Below the pieces are notes generated by a model that was not told the DNA's origin, searched no databases, and worked only from the letters and a program-made list of their open reading frames with translations. Of a stretch of DNA of 64,000 bases, positions 9,074 to 19,757 are shown piece by piece (position 1 is the stretch's first letter; the number at the start of each line of letters is the position of its first letter). The position numbers and the translations under genes were made by a program. Source of the DNA: Sutterella massiliensis (GTDB lineage: Bacteria; Pseudomonadota; Gammaproteobacteria; Burkholderiales; Burkholderiaceae_F). The DNA is taken from contig NZ_JACJJC010000003.1 of assembly GCF_016899755.1 (NCBI RefSeq), positions 62,001 to 126,000 of the forward strand, written 5' to 3'.

Positions 9074-9760
9074 TCACTTATGCACAATCTTCGCCTGCAC
9101 CGCTTCAAGCGCGAGAAGCGCCGCATTCTGTTCGGCCGCGCGGCGGTTCGTAGCGCGCCCGCTCGTCGCAATGCCGAGCGGCTCGATGCGGCACTCGCAC
9201 TCGAACGAACGTTCGTGCGCGGCGCCCATGGTGTGAAGGATCGTGTATTCAGGGCGCGGCAGGTGCGCGCCCTGCAGGAGTTCCTGCAGACGGGTCTTCG
9301 GATCCTTACTGAAGGTTTCGGGCGTGAGATTCGAGAGAATCGGCTCGTAGACGCGCAGAATCACGGCTTGCGCAGCCTCGAAGCCCGCCTCGCGGAAAAC
9401 GGCGCCGAAAATCGCCTCCATGGCGTCGGCGAGAATCGACGCGCGTTCGGCGCCGCCCGTCTTCAATTCGCCTTCACCCATGTAGAGGAAGGACGAGATG
9501 TCGATGCGCTTGGCAACTTCGTGCAGCGTCTTCTCGCAGACGAGGTTTGCGCGCACGCGCGAGAGGTCGCCTTCGGAGAAGTGCGTGTCGCGCAAAAAGA
9601 GCGCATAGCCGATCACGCAATTGAGCACAGAGTCGCCCAAAAATTCAAGACGTTCGTTGTGTTCGGCCGCGTAGCTGCGGTGCGTGACGGCGCGCCGCAA
9701 GAGCTTCTCATCCTGGAAGCGGTAGCCGATTCGCTCCTGAAGAACGCTCAAAGAAAGCAT
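9074..9760 (-). CDS. rnc: Ribonuclease III
   Basis: Double-strand-specific endoribonuclease that processes rRNA and structured mRNAs. Normal length (228 residues). The signature NERLEFLGDSVLN lies at about 36-48 and the second acidic cluster ADAMEAIFGAVF near 111-122, together giving the metal-binding Glu/Asp set. A C-terminal dsRNA-binding domain (DPKTRLQELLQG to the end) is present. The ATG at 9760 follows AAAGGA. It lies between lepB and era, the standard arrangement. Confidence 0.97.
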   Translation of the reverse strand: MLSLSVLQERIGYRFQDEKLLRRAVTHRSYAAEHNERLEFLGDSVLNCVIGYALFLRDTHFSEGDLSRVRANLVCEKTLHEVAKRIDISSFLYMGEGELKTGGAERASILADAMEAIFGAVFREAGFEAAQAVILRVYEPILSNLTPETFSKDPKTRLQELLQGAHLPRPEYTILHTMGAAHERSFECECRIEPLGIATSGRATNRRAAEQNAALLALEAVQAKIVHK

Positions 9761-9798
9761 GTCTGAAATCCTTTGTTGTCGCAGTACTTCTTCCGGAA

Positions 9799-10689
9799 TC
9801 AGCGGAAGCTGCCGATGCGGCTCATGTCGCCGAAGTTCGCCCAGATGAGGACGGCCTTGCCGACCAGATTCTCGTCAGGCACGAACCCCCAGTAGCGGCT
9901 GTCCTCGCTGTTGTCGCGGTTGTCGCCCATCACGAAGTAGTGGCCCTCGGGCACCGTGCAGGCAAAGCCGCGCTCGTCATACGAGCACTCGGGCGCCTTG
10001 CGGATGATGCCCTGCACGGGCACCCAGCTCGGACGACGGTGGTCGACGGCCATGAGGTGCGTGACGTCGCCGAGCGCTTCGTCGCGCTCTTCGAGCGTCA
10101 CCATCGTGTTTTCGTCGATGAAGTCGCGCGGCGAACTCTGCTTCTGCGCAACGCCGTTGATGTAGAGAATCTTGTCGCGGTAGACAACGCGGTCGCCCGG
10201 CACGCCGATCACGCGCTTGATGAAATCGATGCTCGGGTCGACGGGATAGCGGAAGACGACGACGTCGCCGCGCTCGGGCGAGCCCAAGGGAATGATCTTC
10301 GTATTCGCCACGGGCAGACGAATGCCGTAGTCGAACTTGTTGACGAGAATGAAGTCCCCGACGTGCAAAGTCGGCAGCATAGAACCCGAGGGAATGCGGA
10401 AAGGCTCAAAAAGGAAGCTGCGCAGCAGGAACACGATGAGAATGACCGGGAAGAGCCCGGCCGTGTACTCGAGCCACCAGGGCTGTGCGATCGCGGCCTC
10501 GTAGATGCGGTTGCGCTCGTCGATCACGGCCTTTTCGCCGCGGTCGATCGCTTCGCGGTTCTCGCGCTCGAACTGCGCGGCCGCGCGCTCGGCCGCGGCG
10601 CGTCGCGCGGGAAGGAACTTCATGCGCTCGGCCACCCAGAAGACGGCCGTCACGAGCGTGAGCAGAAAAAGAATCAGAGCGAAATTCAT
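9799..10689 (-). CDS. lepB: Signal peptidase I
   Basis: Inner-membrane Ser/Lys-dyad protease that cleaves Sec and Tat signal peptides. It has an N-terminal membrane segment at ~2-20 and a second at ~75-92, then the catalytic Ser box IPSGSMLPTL, the Lys box DFIKRVIGVPGDRV and the C-terminal MGDNRDNSEDSRYWGF box. Length of 296 residues is normal. The ATG at 10689 has AAGGAA upstream. lepA ends 24 bases before it and rnc follows by 38, so the genes are co-transcribed. Confidence 0.97.
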   Translation of the reverse strand: MNFALILFLLTLVTAVFWVAERMKFLPARRAAAERAAAQFERENREAIDRGEKAVIDERNRIYEAAIAQPWWLEYTAGLFPVILIVFLLRSFLFEPFRIPSGSMLPTLHVGDFILVNKFDYGIRLPVANTKIIPLGSPERGDVVVFRYPVDPSIDFIKRVIGVPGDRVVYRDKILYINGVAQKQSSPRDFIDENTMVTLEERDEALGDVTHLMAVDHRRPSWVPVQGIIRKAPECSYDERGFACTVPEGHYFVMGDNRDNSEDSRYWGFVPDENLVGKAVLIWANFGDMSRIGSFR

Positions 10690-10713
10690 GTCGATTCCTT
10701 GACGAGTGAACGC

Positions 10714-12507
<1,794 letters not shown>

Positions 12508-12972
12508 CGTCAGGAAAAATCTATGCGGCGCGGCCCTGCCGGACCGAACGCCTCAAAAGCGTGTGCGCTCTGGCGGCGCGGCTCCTCGAGCGGCTTCGCG
12601 CGCCGCCCTTTCGGGGGGCCGGGAGAGAACCGCTCGACAAAAACGCTGGATCTGGCGCCGCCGGAGCGTACGGAAAGTACGGTTGGTACGCTGAGTACGC
12701 GATAAAAGGGCATGAAAGCACGCCCGAAAAACGAAGATTGCGCCGCACGCGAATACGGCGAAAGCGGCCGCAGGCGAAGTCGCCCGGGCCGTCGGGAGCG
12801 GACATTTTAGCAAAGCGGCCGAACGCGCTTGGCTGCGTTCGGCCGACTTTGCGCGGGAGGGAAGCCTGCGCGCCGGGTGCGGATTGTTTCGAAGTGCTTC
12901 ACGCCGCCCGAGCATAAAGGGCCTGCACGCGCTCTTGTCGCATCGGGCGGCGCAAAGCTGCTTGGGATAACC
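12508..12972. other. Intergenic region upstream of lepA
   Basis: 465 bases without a supported gene. It should contain the lepA promoter (minus) and any promoter for the decayed gene (plus). The one clear structure is the GTACG repeat at 12668-12699. Confidence 0.6.
12668..12699. repeat. Four GTACG direct repeats with exact 9-bp period
   Basis: GTACG occurs at 12668, 12677, 12686 and 12695, each separated by a different 4-base spacer. On the minus strand this is CGTAC x4, about 160 bases upstream of lepA. An exact period close to one helical turn suggests protein-binding half-sites, but the regulator is unknown and chance cannot be excluded. Confidence 0.5.
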
Positions 12973-13707
12973 ATGTCCGTGAAAGTGCGTTCTCAGCTTT
13001 GCGAGGCCGTTTCGCGCTCGCCCGCATTCGAGTCGGTCGGCGCCGAGCGCCTCATAAAGCGTCACGAGGCTCACGGCCTGCGAGAGTGCGCTCCGGATGC
13101 GCGACTGTTCAGCAGCCGCAGTCTTGAAGAAATCCGCGCACAGCTCATGAACCTCTCGCAGACCCGTTCGATCGAGCTCATTAAAGAGAAGCGCCGACAG
13201 CTAGCGCAGGAGCGGCGACAGATGCTTCTGCACATGCTGGCGCTCGACGACATGATTGCTGCCTCACGATCGCGCAGCCGCAGCTCGAAGAGAGGCTCGA
13301 CTTCTATCGACTCGAGTGTTCCCAAGGGCCGACGCTCGAAAACGCTTCCGCCTACTGCCAGTGGTGTGCGGTTTAGATTTCGCGGCCACGCGCGCCCTTC
13401 GGTGTTCTGCTCTCAAAGGATGCGGCCCGAGAGAACCGCTGCGTGGAAATCGGCTATTTCAGTCGAATGCTTCGAACGACGCCCGAAGAACGGCGCTTCG
13501 TTAAGCCCAAGGAGCTTTACCTCTCAACGATCAAGCGCGGCACGATTGCCGACCACGACGTCTATGCGGGCGAGCGCACACAGGCGCGGCATTAAGCTTC
13601 TTGACGACATCTTCGTCGTCGACCTGATGGCCTACTCGAGAAGCGGCAGCCGAAGCGGCTTTTTGCTCCAGTACGCCGTGCGTGTTGACGAATCTGCGGG
13701 CAGTTGA
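12973..13707 (+). pseudogene. Frameshifted remnant of an unrecognised protein-coding gene
   Basis: The only plus-strand coding-like stretch in the first 27 kb. From the ATG at 12973 (GGGA upstream) one frame reads well to about 13258 (a helical, Arg/Glu/Gln-rich segment with SLEEIRAQLMNLSQTRSIEL). Coding character then moves to another frame (LEERLDFYRLECSQGPTLEN, then AYCQWCAV) which is broken by TAG at about 13374 and resumes as GVLLSKDAARENRCVEIGYF to a TAA near 13594. The tail (LLDDIFVVDLMAYSRSG) is back in the first frame and ends at 13707. At least two frame changes and one stop within ~400 bases mean decay, not sequencing noise alone. I do not recognise the family. It lies where rpoE-rseA-rseB-mucD usually sit in relatives, but shows no similarity to them that I can see. 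Confidence 0.5.
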
Positions 13708-13721
13708 CGCGCCGTAAAGAC

Positions 13722-13753
13722 GACGGCCGCCCGATTCGCATCGGCCGGCCGTC
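13722..13753. terminator. Long hairpin between fabF and the gene remnant
   Basis: Inverted repeat with 14 positions per arm, one C-C mismatch and a TCGC tetraloop, located between two convergent genes. The fabF-side tail (GTCTTTAC) is only weakly T-rich. It probably serves as a shared 3' end. Confidence 0.5.
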
Positions 13754-13817
13754 CGTATAGAGCCTCTGATGGGGCTCGTGCCCAGGATGCCCCGCTTCGG
13801 GACGCCCGTGTTGGGCT

Positions 13818-15053
13818 TTAGTCTTCGTAGCGCTTGTAGATCACCGTCGAGTTGGTGCCGCCGAAGCCGAAGGAATTCTTCATGGCCGCGCGGATCTTCA
13901 TCGGACGCGCTTCATTGGCGCAAACGTCGATGTCGCACTCCGGATCCTGATTGAAGACATTGATCGTCGGGGGCGAGATCTGCTCTTCGATCGCCTTCAC
14001 CGTGAAGACGGATTCGACGCCGCCCGCGCCGCCCAAAAGGTGGCCCGTCATCGACTTCGTCGAATTGACGACGAGCGAACGGATGTGATCGCCGAAGACT
14101 TCCTTGATCGCCTTCACTTCGTTGACGTCGCCCACCGGGGTCGACGTGCCGTGCGCGTTGAGGTAATCGATGTCTTCGGGCTTGAGGCCTGCGTTGCGAA
14201 GCGCCATGCGCATGCAGCGGCTCGGGCCGTCCGTCGACGGCGTGGTGATGTGGTAGGCGTCGCCCGAGAGACCGTAGCCTACGACTTCGGCGTAGATCTT
14301 CGCGCCGCGCGCCTTGGCGTGTTCAAGCTCTTCAAGGACGAGAACACCGGCACCTTCGCCCATCACGAAGCCGTCGCGATCCTTGTCGAAGGGGCGCGAA
14401 GCGGTCTTCGGATCGTCGTTGCGGCGCGAGAGCGCGTGCATGGCGTCAAAGGCGCCCATGGCGAGCGGATGAATCGTCGACTCGGCGCCGCCGGCGACCA
14501 TGACCGTCGCGTCGCCGCGGCGAATGATGTGCATCGCTTCGCCGATCGCATGCAGACCGGTCGAGCAGGCCGTCACGTGCGCGATGTTCGGCCCCTTCAG
14601 ATTCTTCATGATGGCGAGCTGCCCGCTCACCATGTTGATGATGCAGCCCGGAATCATGAAGGGCGAGATGCGGCGGGGGCCGCGATCACGCAGCGCGTCG
14701 TGATTGGCGCAGATGACGGGAATGCCGCCGATGCCCGCGCCGATCGCCACGCCGATTTCAGGCGAAAGCTCTTCGGTGATTTCGAGCTTGGCGTCTTCAA
14801 GCGCCATGAGGCCGGCGGCTACGCCGAAGTGCACGAAGCGGTCGAAGCGGCGGACTTCCTTGACGCCGAGATACTTGGCGGCATCGAAATCCTTGACGGT
14901 ACCGGCGATCTGGCTGCCGAGAATCGAGGCGTCGAAGCTCGTGACGAGTTCAACGCCGCTTTCGCCGCGTAGCGCGGCCTTCCAGCTCGTTTCGAGGTCG
15001 TTGCCCAGGGGAGAAACCATCCCGAGGCCGGTGACTACAACACGACGAGTCAT
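13818..15053 (-). CDS. fabF: 3-oxoacyl-[acyl-carrier-protein] synthase II
   Basis: Condensing enzyme that elongates acyl-ACP with malonyl-ACP. The ATG at 15053 (TRRVVVTGLGMVSPLGNDLE) is the canonical start and has AGGAAGG 8 bases upstream; a longer frame reaching 15290 adds Arg/His-rich residues without support. The product is 411 residues. The active-site Cys is in HVTACSTGLHA, and the two His residues are in NAHGTSTPVGD and NSTKSMTGHLLGGAG; the C-terminus has NSFGFGGTN. It is last in the fabH-fabD-fabG-acpP-fabF run, separated from acpP by 237 bases with two strong hairpins. Confidence 0.97.
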   Translation of the reverse strand: MTRRVVVTGLGMVSPLGNDLETSWKAALRGESGVELVTSFDASILGSQIAGTVKDFDAAKYLGVKEVRRFDRFVHFGVAAGLMALEDAKLEITEELSPEIGVAIGAGIGGIPVICANHDALRDRGPRRISPFMIPGCIINMVSGQLAIMKNLKGPNIAHVTACSTGLHAIGEAMHIIRRGDATVMVAGGAESTIHPLAMGAFDAMHALSRRNDDPKTASRPFDKDRDGFVMGEGAGVLVLEELEHAKARGAKIYAEVVGYGLSGDAYHITTPSTDGPSRCMRMALRNAGLKPEDIDYLNAHGTSTPVGDVNEVKAIKEVFGDHIRSLVVNSTKSMTGHLLGGAGGVESVFTVKAIEEQISPPTINVFNQDPECDIDVCANEARPMKIRAAMKNSFGFGGTNSTVIYKRYED

Positions 15054-15191
15054 GTTTGAACCTTCCTGATGAAAATTGGTTGCGGCCGCTGCCGGCCGGT
15101 GACGCCCCGAGCTTAGCGCCCGAAAAGGCCGACAGAGAACGATCGGCCTACGGATTAGCGAAATGCCGTGATGTTTCGAACATACATACGA

Positions 15192-15243
15192 CAATGGGAC
15201 CCTTTCGGAGTCCCATTGCATGTCCGGACTCATTCGAGTCCGG
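15192..15243 (-). promoter_or_regulatory. Two adjacent perfect hairpins between acpP and fabF
   Basis: Stem 1: CAATGGGAC / GTCCCATTG (15192-15200 with 15210-15218). Stem 2: CCGGACTC / GAGTCCGG (15224-15231 with 15236-15243), loop of four. They lie 48 bases past the acpP stop and 139 before the fabF start. Neither is followed by a T-run, so partial termination, RNase processing or mRNA stabilisation (acpP mRNA is typically very abundant) are the likely roles. Confidence 0.55.
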
Positions 15244-15290
15244 CTCTTCACGGCGTGCAGCGCCTGAGGGCGCGGCGCGTCAACTTGCAA

Positions 15291-15530
15291 TTACTTGTTG
15301 ACGGCAGCCTTGACGAAGTCGATGGCCTGCTGAACCGTACGGAGGTTTTCCTGTTCGGTGTCGGGAATTTCAATGCCGAAAGCATCTTCGAGAGCGAGCG
15401 ACATTTCGACGGTCGTCAGGCTGTCGGCGCCGAGGTCTTCGATGAAGGAAGATTCGTTCTTGATGTCTTCTTCCTTGATGCCCAGCTGTTCGGCGATGAT
15501 CTTCTTGACCTTCAGTTCGATTTCGTCCAT
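15291..15530 (-). CDS. acpP: Acyl carrier protein
   Basis: Small acidic protein that carries growing acyl chains on 4'-phosphopantetheine. At 79 residues it has the expected length; the attachment Ser lies in [11 protein letters not shown] near residue 37. The start at 15530 follows GCGGAG. A short inverted repeat (GGGTTG...CAACCC, 15548-15569) lies just upstream of the ribosome-binding site. It sits between fabG and fabF as in most proteobacteria. Confidence 0.98.
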   Translation of the reverse strand: MDEIELKVKKIIAEQLGIKEEDIKNESSFIEDLGADSLTTVEMSLALEDAFGIEIPDTEQENLRTVQQAIDFVKAAVNK

Positions 15531-15688
15531 TTTAAAAAACTCCGCAATGGGTTGAGTTCATATCCAACCCCAGCCGATGGAGCATCTTGGGGTCGTTGGC
15601 GGCCGCATTTTGACGTGCAATGCCTCAGCAGCCTGATTTGAGTTAGCTTGGTATTTTAACAGAGCCTTTTTGACGGTGCGTCGGGGGA

Positions 15689-16456
15689 CTACCCCATGAA
15701 CATTCCGCCATTTACATGAAGCGTGGTACCCGTGACGTAGGCGCCGGCATCCGAAGCGAGGAAAAGGCACGCATTGGCGATGTCTTCGGTCTGGCCGAGA
15801 CGCGCAAGCGGAATGCCCTTCAGAAGCGCTTCCTTCTGCTCGTCGGAGAGCACGCGAGTCATGTCCGTGTCAATGAAGCCCGGCGCTACGCAGTTGACGG
15901 TGATGCCGCGCGAGCCGATTTCACGCGCGAGCGCCTTCGTCATGCCCATGAGGCCCGCCTTGGCAGCGGCGTAGTTCACCTGACCGGCGTTGCCCATGGC
16001 ACCCACGACGGAAGCCATCGAGATGATGCGGCCGCTGCGGGCGCGCATCATCGGACGCACACAGGCGCGTGCGAGGCGGAAGGCGGCAGAGAGGTCCGTG
16101 TCGAGCACGTCGTCCCACTGCTCGTCCTTCATGCGCATCACGAGCGTGTCGCGGGTGATGCCGGCATTGTTGACAAGAATGTCGATGCGGCCTTCGGTCT
16201 TGACTATGTCGGCGATGAGTGCGTCGCCTGCAGCGGCGTCGCAAACGTTGAGCATCGCACCGCGCCCCTTGCCGTCGAGCTCGGCAATGCGAGCCGTGAT
16301 CTTCGCGGCTCCCTCTTCGGACGTGGCCGTGCCGATCACGGTCGCGCCGCAGCGCACGAACGATTCCAGAATCGCGGCGCCGATGCCGCGGCTCGCGCCC
16401 GTAATGAGCGCAACCTTGCCTTCAAGCGCGTCGGCGCTGAAAACCATCTTTTCCAT
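15689..16456 (-). CDS. fabG: 3-oxoacyl-[acyl-carrier-protein] reductase
   Basis: NADPH-dependent short-chain dehydrogenase that reduces 3-oxoacyl-ACP. The nucleotide-binding TGASRGIGAAI, NNAGITRD, the catalytic Ser in ISMASVVGAMGN and YAAAK (Tyr/Lys) are all present; the C-terminus GTTLHVNGGMFMG is typical FabG. The ATG at 16456 has GGAGAG 9 bases upstream and gives 255 residues. It follows fabD by 37 bases. Confidence 0.96.
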   Translation of the reverse strand: MEKMVFSADALEGKVALITGASRGIGAAILESFVRCGATVIGTATSEEGAAKITARIAELDGKGRGAMLNVCDAAAGDALIADIVKTEGRIDILVNNAGITRDTLVMRMKDEQWDDVLDTDLSAAFRLARACVRPMMRARSGRIISMASVVGAMGNAGQVNYAAAKAGLMGMTKALAREIGSRGITVNCVAPGFIDTDMTRVLSDEQKEALLKGIPLARLGQTEDIANACLFLASDAGAYVTGTTLHVNGGMFMG

Positions 16457-16493
16457 TTGAAGTCTCTCCGTTATTCGTAATCTGTCGTTCGCA

Positions 16494-17438
16494 TCAGAGC
16501 GCTTCGGCTTCTTTGATTTTGCCGAGCGTCGCCTCGAGCTGCGCCGCATCGGCGATCGAGTAGCAGCGAATTTCGGGCGCGATGCGGCGAATGAGGCCGC
16601 AGAGGACCTTGCCGGGACCGCACTCGACGATGTCGGTGACGCCTTCAGTCTTCATGCGCTCGATCGTACGCACCCACTGCACGGCGGCAGCGGCCTGACG
16701 GGCAAGCGCTTCACGAATGCCGTCGGGCGTCGCATGTTCCTGCACGTCGACGTTGGCAATCACGGGAATCTGCGGCGCGTGAATCGTCGTTTCGGCGAGG
16801 CGCTTGGCGAGCTGCTCCTGCGCGGGCTTAAGCATCGAGGAGTGGAAGGGTGCGGAAACCGGAAGCTCAATCGCGCGGCGGCACCCCTTGCCCTTGGCAA
16901 GTTCGATGGCCTTGGCGAGCGCAGCCTTTTCGCCGGCAATGACGACCTGCCCGGGCGAATTGAAGTTCACGGCTTCAACGATCCCGGCTTCGCTCGCTTC
17001 GCGGCAAACGGCAACAACGTCTTCGTCCGAGAGACCGATGACGGCAGCCATGCCGCCGACGCCCACGGGAACGGCGGACTGCATCGCCTCGGCACGGAAG
17101 CGCACGAGCTTGACGGCATCTTCAAGCGAGAAAACGCCCGCGGCGGTAAGCGCGGAATATTCGCCGAGCGAATGGCCGGCCATCACGACGGGCTTCGGGC
17201 CGCCCGCGGCAACCCACGCGTTGTAGAAGGCAACCGAAGTCGCAAGAATTGCAGGCTGCGTATTCACCGTGAGGCCGAGTTCTTCGGCCGGACCTTCGGC
17301 GATCAGCTTGGAAATGGAAAAGCCGAGGGACTCGTCCGCGCGGCGGATGCATTCTTCAACAACGGCATTGCCTTCGTAGCCGTTGAGCATGCCGACCGAC
17401 TGACTTCCCTGACCCGGGAAAACAAAAGCGAGGCGCAT
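16494..17438 (-). CDS. fabD: Malonyl-CoA:ACP transacylase
   Basis: Transfers malonyl from CoA to ACP. The protein (314 residues) begins RLAFVFPGQGSQSVGM, contains the active-site Ser in MAGHSLGEYSAL and the catalytic His in SAPFHSSML. It lies between fabH and fabG. The start is the ATG at 17438 with AGAGA upstream. Confidence 0.97.
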   Translation of the reverse strand: MRLAFVFPGQGSQSVGMLNGYEGNAVVEECIRRADESLGFSISKLIAEGPAEELGLTVNTQPAILATSVAFYNAWVAAGGPKPVVMAGHSLGEYSALTAAGVFSLEDAVKLVRFRAEAMQSAVPVGVGGMAAVIGLSDEDVVAVCREASEAGIVEAVNFNSPGQVVIAGEKAALAKAIELAKGKGCRRAIELPVSAPFHSSMLKPAQEQLAKRLAETTIHAPQIPVIANVDVQEHATPDGIREALARQAAAAVQWVRTIERMKTEGVTDIVECGPGKVLCGLIRRIAPEIRCYSIADAAQLEATLGKIKEAEAL

Positions 17439-17535
17439 AGCGTATCTCTGGGAGGATGAATAAACAGAAGAAAATAGCAGGCGTCGCCGACTTTATCGCT
17501 TCTTGACGGCGCCAAAATAGAACGGGAATAAGGGC

Positions 17536-18516
17536 TTACCAGCGAACGAGAGCCGAGCCCCAGGCCATGCCGGCGCCGACAGCCTGCAGGAGCACCAATT
17601 CCCCAGGCTTCACCATGCCCGACGTGACGGCTCGATCGAGCGCGAGCGGCACGCTCGCCGCGGACGTATTGCCATGTTCGCTCACGGTCTTCACCATGCG
17701 CTCTTCGGGAATGCCGAGCTTCTTGGCCACCATGCTCATGATGCGAAGGTTCGCCTGATGCGGCACAAAGAGCGCAACGTCTTCGGTACGAACGCAGGCA
17801 AGATCGGCGACTTCGTTGGCGGAATTGACGAGTCCCTCCACCGCGAGCTTAAAGACCTGACGGCCGTCCATGTTGATGTAGGGGCAGCCGACGACAGCAC
17901 CGTTGTCGATACGGGCCGTAAGGCCAAGGACCTTTTCGTCGTAGCGGCCGTCAGCGTACATACGCGCAGCGAGCACGCCCGGGTCCGAGGAGCTCTGAAG
18001 CACCACGGCGCCGGCACCGTCACCGAAAAGCACGCAGGTCGAGCGATCCTTGAAGTCGAGAACTCGCGACATGACTTCGGCACCGATCACGATGGCCGAG
18101 CGGTAGGGACCGGCGCGCAGCATGGCGTCGGCAGCATTGAGCGCATAGATAAAGCCTGCGCAAACGGCCTGCACATCAAAAGCAGCGCAACCCGTCGCGC
18201 CGATCGCGCTTTGCACATGCGCAGCCGTCGACGGAAACACCATGTCCGGCGTCGTGGTCGCCACGATGATGAGATCGATCTCTTCGGCGCGAAGCCCCGA
18301 GCGCTCGAGCGCGTTCCTAGCGGCAGCAACGGCGAGCGACGTGGTCGTCTCACCCTTCTGTGCGTCGGCGAAGCGTCGCTCGAGAATCCCAGTGCGGGTG
18401 CGGATCCATTCGTCGCTCGTTTCGATGCCGTCAACGCGCAGGCGTGCCGCCAAATCGTCGTTGGTGACGCGCATCTTGGGCAGCGCGGAGCCCGTCGCAA
18501 TGACTCGGGAGTACAT
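17536..18516 (-). CDS. fabH: 3-oxoacyl-[acyl-carrier-protein] synthase III
   Basis: Starts fatty-acid synthesis by condensing acetyl-CoA with malonyl-ACP. The Cys-His-Asn triad is visible: VCAGFIYAL (Cys), VPHQANLRIM (His) and EHGNTSAAS (Asn). The length of 326 residues is standard. The ATG at 18516 follows AAGGA. plsX, which normally precedes fabH after rpmF, is absent; instead there are 394 noncoding bases and the rpmF terminator, so fabH must have its own promoter. Confidence 0.97.
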   Translation of the reverse strand: MYSRVIATGSALPKMRVTNDDLAARLRVDGIETSDEWIRTRTGILERRFADAQKGETTTSLAVAAARNALERSGLRAEEIDLIIVATTTPDMVFPSTAAHVQSAIGATGCAAFDVQAVCAGFIYALNAADAMLRAGPYRSAIVIGAEVMSRVLDFKDRSTCVLFGDGAGAVVLQSSSDPGVLAARMYADGRYDEKVLGLTARIDNGAVVGCPYINMDGRQVFKLAVEGLVNSANEVADLACVRTEDVALFVPHQANLRIMSMVAKKLGIPEERMVKTVSEHGNTSAASVPLALDRAVTSGMVKPGELVLLQAVGAGMAWGSALVRW

Positions 18517-18910
18517 CTCGATCCTTGAAAATATTAAAAGTCGCCATCATCTTACAACGGCTCGAAGTGCTTTCCCGACAGGATTTTTGCGACTTTGAGA
18601 TGATCGAGCATCGCCACATTTGGGGATATTCGGCAGGTCGAAACGAGCTGAAGCCGGCCCGACGCGTGAGCGCTTAAGTACATCCGCAGACAGCTTCGGC
18701 GGAACGTGCCTCTGCAACCGGATAAAGAAAAAGGGACCCGATTTCGGATCCCTTTTCCCTCCTCTGCTTTTTTCGGCTGCTTCGTCCTGAAAACCTTCAC
18801 GCGAGCGCTTCTGTCACTCACCGTGGGGTTCGCGCGTGCATCTGCGCGCGAAGACTTCGTCGGATCGCTAGCCGCCTAGAAAAGCGAGGTAATCGTTCAA
18901 AAACCGACGA
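18517..18910. other. Intergenic region between rpmF and fabH
   Basis: 394 bases with no supported gene. It contains the rpmF terminator at 18728-18757 and should contain the fabH promoter. In many Burkholderiales plsX (about 1 kb) occupies this position; no plsX remnant is readable. Confidence 0.6.
18728..18757 (-). terminator. Intrinsic terminator after rpmF
   Basis: Inverted repeat (AAAAGGGA ... TCCCTTTT with a short inner stem and GATTTC loop); on the minus strand it ends in TTTTTCTTTAT. It is nearly symmetrical and could act in both directions. It lies ~150 bases past the rpmF stop. Confidence 0.75.
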
Positions 18911-19093
18911 TTATTCGTCAGCCTTCGTCGCGATGACCTTCTTGCCGCGGTAGAAACCGGTCGGGCTGATGTGGTGACGACGATGAACTTCACCGGTCGT
19001 CGCTTCGATCGCGGTCGGCGGATTGGTCAGAAAGTCATGAGCACGGCGATTGCCGCGACGGGCGACGGATTTCTTGTTCTGCTGAACAGCCAT
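18911..19093 (-). CDS. rpmF: Large-subunit ribosomal protein bL32
   Basis: Basic 60-residue ribosomal protein. The N-terminus [20 protein letters not shown] is diagnostic of bL32, and the His-rich middle (VHRRHHISP) and C-terminal YRGKKVIA match. The start is the ATG at 19093 with GGGG upstream; the upstream in-frame extension is not homologous. The DUF177 gene (yceD) and plsX that flank rpmF in most relatives are not here. Confidence 0.95.
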   Translation of the reverse strand: MAVQQNKKSVARRGNRRAHDFLTNPPTAIEATTGEVHRRHHISPTGFYRGKKVIATKADE

Positions 19094-19290
19094 GGCAAAC
19101 CCCACGTAGTAACGAGTGACGTGAATCAAGTTCTGCGTCGAGCACTCGAAAAAACTCAAGACACAGATTTAACGAGGTGCTCTCAGAGCACGCTCCTCGA
19201 GCAATGAACGGCGGATTTTAGCAAATCCGTCGATCTTCATCATCACATCGTCCGATTTTTTTTCGCCCGATTGTGATGGCCCGAGCGGCA

Positions 19291-19320
19291 AAGAAAAGGG
19301 GAGGATCAAATCCTCCCCTT
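19291..19320 (-). terminator. Terminator of the tRNA operon
   Basis: Perfect 10-bp stem AAGGGGAGGA / TCCTCCCCTT with a five-base loop, followed on the minus strand by TTCTTTG. It begins eight bases past the last tRNA. Confidence 0.8.
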
Positions 19321-19327
19321 CGGAATC

Positions 19328-19403
19328 TGGAGCGGGAAACGAGTCTCGAACTCGCGACCTCAACCTTGGCAAGGTTGCGCTCTACCAACTGAGCTATTCC
19401 CGC
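19328..19403 (-). tRNA. tRNA-Gly(GCC), copy 1 (GCGGGAA acceptor form)
   Basis: 76 nt including encoded CCA. The anticodon loop reads CTTGCCAAG (GCC). The acceptor arms are GCGGGAA / TTCCCGC with discriminator T before CCA; T-loop GTTCGAGAC is standard. Identical in form to the copy at 19758-19833. Confidence 0.95.
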
Positions 19404-19431
19404 ATTATCGCGACAGCATCGAAAAATCAGA

Positions 19432-19507
19432 TGGAGCGGGAGACGAGTCTCGAACTCGCGACCTCAACCTTGGCAAGGTTGCGCTCTACCAACTGAGCTA
19501 CTCCCGC
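19432..19507 (-). tRNA. tRNA-Gly(GCC), copy 2 (GCGGGAG acceptor form)
   Basis: 76 nt with encoded CCA and GCC anticodon. It differs from copy 1 by a compensatory pair in the acceptor stem: GCGGGAG / CTCCCGC, so base pairing is kept. Confidence 0.95.
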
Positions 19508-19613
19508 ATCTGTCTAGCGAAGAATTGAAATTATACGGATTTTAAAAACTCTGTCAAGGGCAGAATTAAAAATTTCCTAATTTCGATTCTGGCATTTGTA
19601 TCTGCAAACCGAT

Positions 19614-19697
19614 TGGTCCCCGGAACGGGACTCGAACCCGTACGCCAAAGGCTGCGGATTTTAAGTCCGCTACGGCTACCAATTTCGTCATCCGGGG
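19614..19697 (-). tRNA. tRNA-Leu(UAA)
   Basis: 84 nt with CCA end, long variable arm typical of tRNA-Leu, anticodon loop CTTAAAA giving UAA, acceptor stem CCCCGGA / TCCGGGG. Confidence 0.93.
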
Positions 19698-19757
19698 ACG
19701 TCGGTGTCCTGCAGATGCGAAAAGAGGGAACCTCTCAGCTCCCTCTTCTCAAAATTC

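Noticed and set aside
12508..13817. rseA, rseB or mucD remnants in the fabF-lepA gap
   Set aside because: No anti-sigma, MucB or PDZ/trypsin motif (such as GNSGGP) could be read in any frame.
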